DNA from: Planctomycetota bacterium
Lineage (GTDB): Bacteria; Planctomycetota; Planctomycetia; Gemmatales; Gemmataceae
NCBI GenBank assembly: GCA_029777335.1
Contig: JAKOSN010000193.1
Location: forward strand, 1 to 33,155
Length of the DNA stretch: 33,155 nucleotides
Reading direction: 5' to 3'
Made by a program: the position numbers and the translations under genes. This document shows, piece after piece, positions 32,754 to 33,155 of the stretch. A model generated the notes under the pieces. The model made no database searches, was not told the origin of the DNA, and saw only the letters and a program-made list of their open reading frames with translations. Numbering within the stretch: the first letter of the stretch is position 1; each line of letters opens with the position of its first letter.

Positions 32754-33155
32754 TCAATCCTCGCTCTTTTCCAGGTCGAGATCGTGCTTGTCCTCGTCGC
32801 CCCCGGTCAACGCGGAGGGACCGAACTCCAGCGGAAGCTCCTTCCACTCCCGGGCCGATTCGTCTTCTTCCTCCGTGGGCTGGGTTGCCGCCGGGGGCGA
32901 TACTGGCGCAGTGGTCGTGCCCGCCGAGGAACTCGCCGGGGTGAAACCCGCGGTTCCGGTCGCAGGGATCGTGGCGCGATCACTGAGCGGTTGCTGAACG
33001 CGAACGCCATTCACCTCAAGGACGAAGTAGTCGGCATTGCTGTCAATCTCGAACTCCAGATACGCCGGCAAGCCGACCTCGCGGTAATCGCGCACCAGAC
33101 GGCCCTGTGGATCAACGATGCGGCCATTGTTGGCAATGCGCGCATTCTTGTCGAC
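32754..33155 (-). CDS. C-terminal part of a paralogous vWA protein (5' end beyond window)
   Basis: The frame is open from the window edge (codon at 33155-33153) to the stop at 32754. It encodes VDKNARIANNGRIVDPQGRL, then VRDYREVGLPAYLEFEIDSN, YFVLEVNGVRVQQPLSDRAT. This aligns nearly one-to-one with the C-terminal module of the vWA protein at 31721 (VVDKNARIADKAKILD, then YSDTGMSAYLEFEISAN), so the genes are tandem paralogues. This copy adds about 65 residues of Ser/Thr/Pro-rich linker and an acidic tail (EEEDESAREW, DEDKHDLDLEKSED). The vWA domain itself is expected upstream, outside the window. Confidence 0.82.
   Translation of the reverse strand, partial: VDKNARIANNGRIVDPQGRLVRDYREVGLPAYLEFEIDSNADYFVLEVNGVRVQQPLSDRATIPATGTAGFTPASSSAGTTTAPVSPPAATQPTEEEDESAREWKELPLEFGPSALTGGDEDKHDLDLEKSED

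Overview
The window looks like a piece of a planctomycete chromosome, probably a Gemmata-like lineage. The reasons are high GC by eye, two secreted DUF1080 (3-keto-disaccharide hydrolase fold) proteins, a secreted SUMF1-fold protein next to a secreted PQQ-type beta-propeller, an RTX-repeat protein with an N-terminal 'EQLESRLVP' motif, and low-complexity Gly-rich secreted proteins. This assignment rests on gene content, not on a marker-gene match. I see no rRNA, tRNA, CRISPR, prophage or insertion sequence.

Layout. (1) 1-1239: two tandem Gly-rich repeat proteins sharing a C-terminal tag, one Met/Gly-rich and one FG-repeat-like. (2) 1341-6839, minus strand: aroK, prepilin peptidase, hisH, hisA and an EF-G-like GTPase, closely spaced and co-directional. 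(3) 6840-7444: a gene-free, structured interval. (4) 7445-9058: an FHA plus coiled-coil protein. (5) 9136-12440, minus strand: scpA, aldose 1-epimerase, an RsmC-like methyltransferase (TGATG-coupled) and a small CDGSH Fe-S protein. (6) 12606-19676: DUF1080, acyl-CoA synthetase, purC, DUF1080, SUMF1-like and PQQ propeller. (7) 19687-25756: a complete polyhydroxyalkanoate (PHA) locus. (8) 26172-33155: RTX protein, DsrE-like periplasmic protein, a 4-TM protein, a 61-residue protein resembling the C-terminal end of TatC, a nitrilase-family hydrolase with an enoyl reductase-like MDR protein, an NTF2-like secreted protein, and two tandem paralogous vWA proteins (the second runs off the window).

The PHA locus is the most coherent system. 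A PhaR-type regulator is divergent from six co-directional genes: phasin-like, phaA thiolase, PhaE-like, phaB reductase, phaC synthase and a second SDR. They supply acetoacetyl-CoA, reduce it and polymerise it on a two-subunit-type (class III-like) synthase. The AT-rich divergent intergenic region holds two TGC-AAAT-GCA palindromes, the type of site PhaR binds in other bacteria. Each sits next to a -10-like element, one facing each way, which suggests PhaR represses both its own gene and the biosynthetic operon.

Most convergent gene pairs are separated by GC-rich hairpins, several with T-rich tails. The internal starts chosen here rest on Shine-Dalgarno spacing, signal peptides and family alignment. 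Many long ORFs overlapping these genes on the other strand are GC-bias shadows and are omitted.
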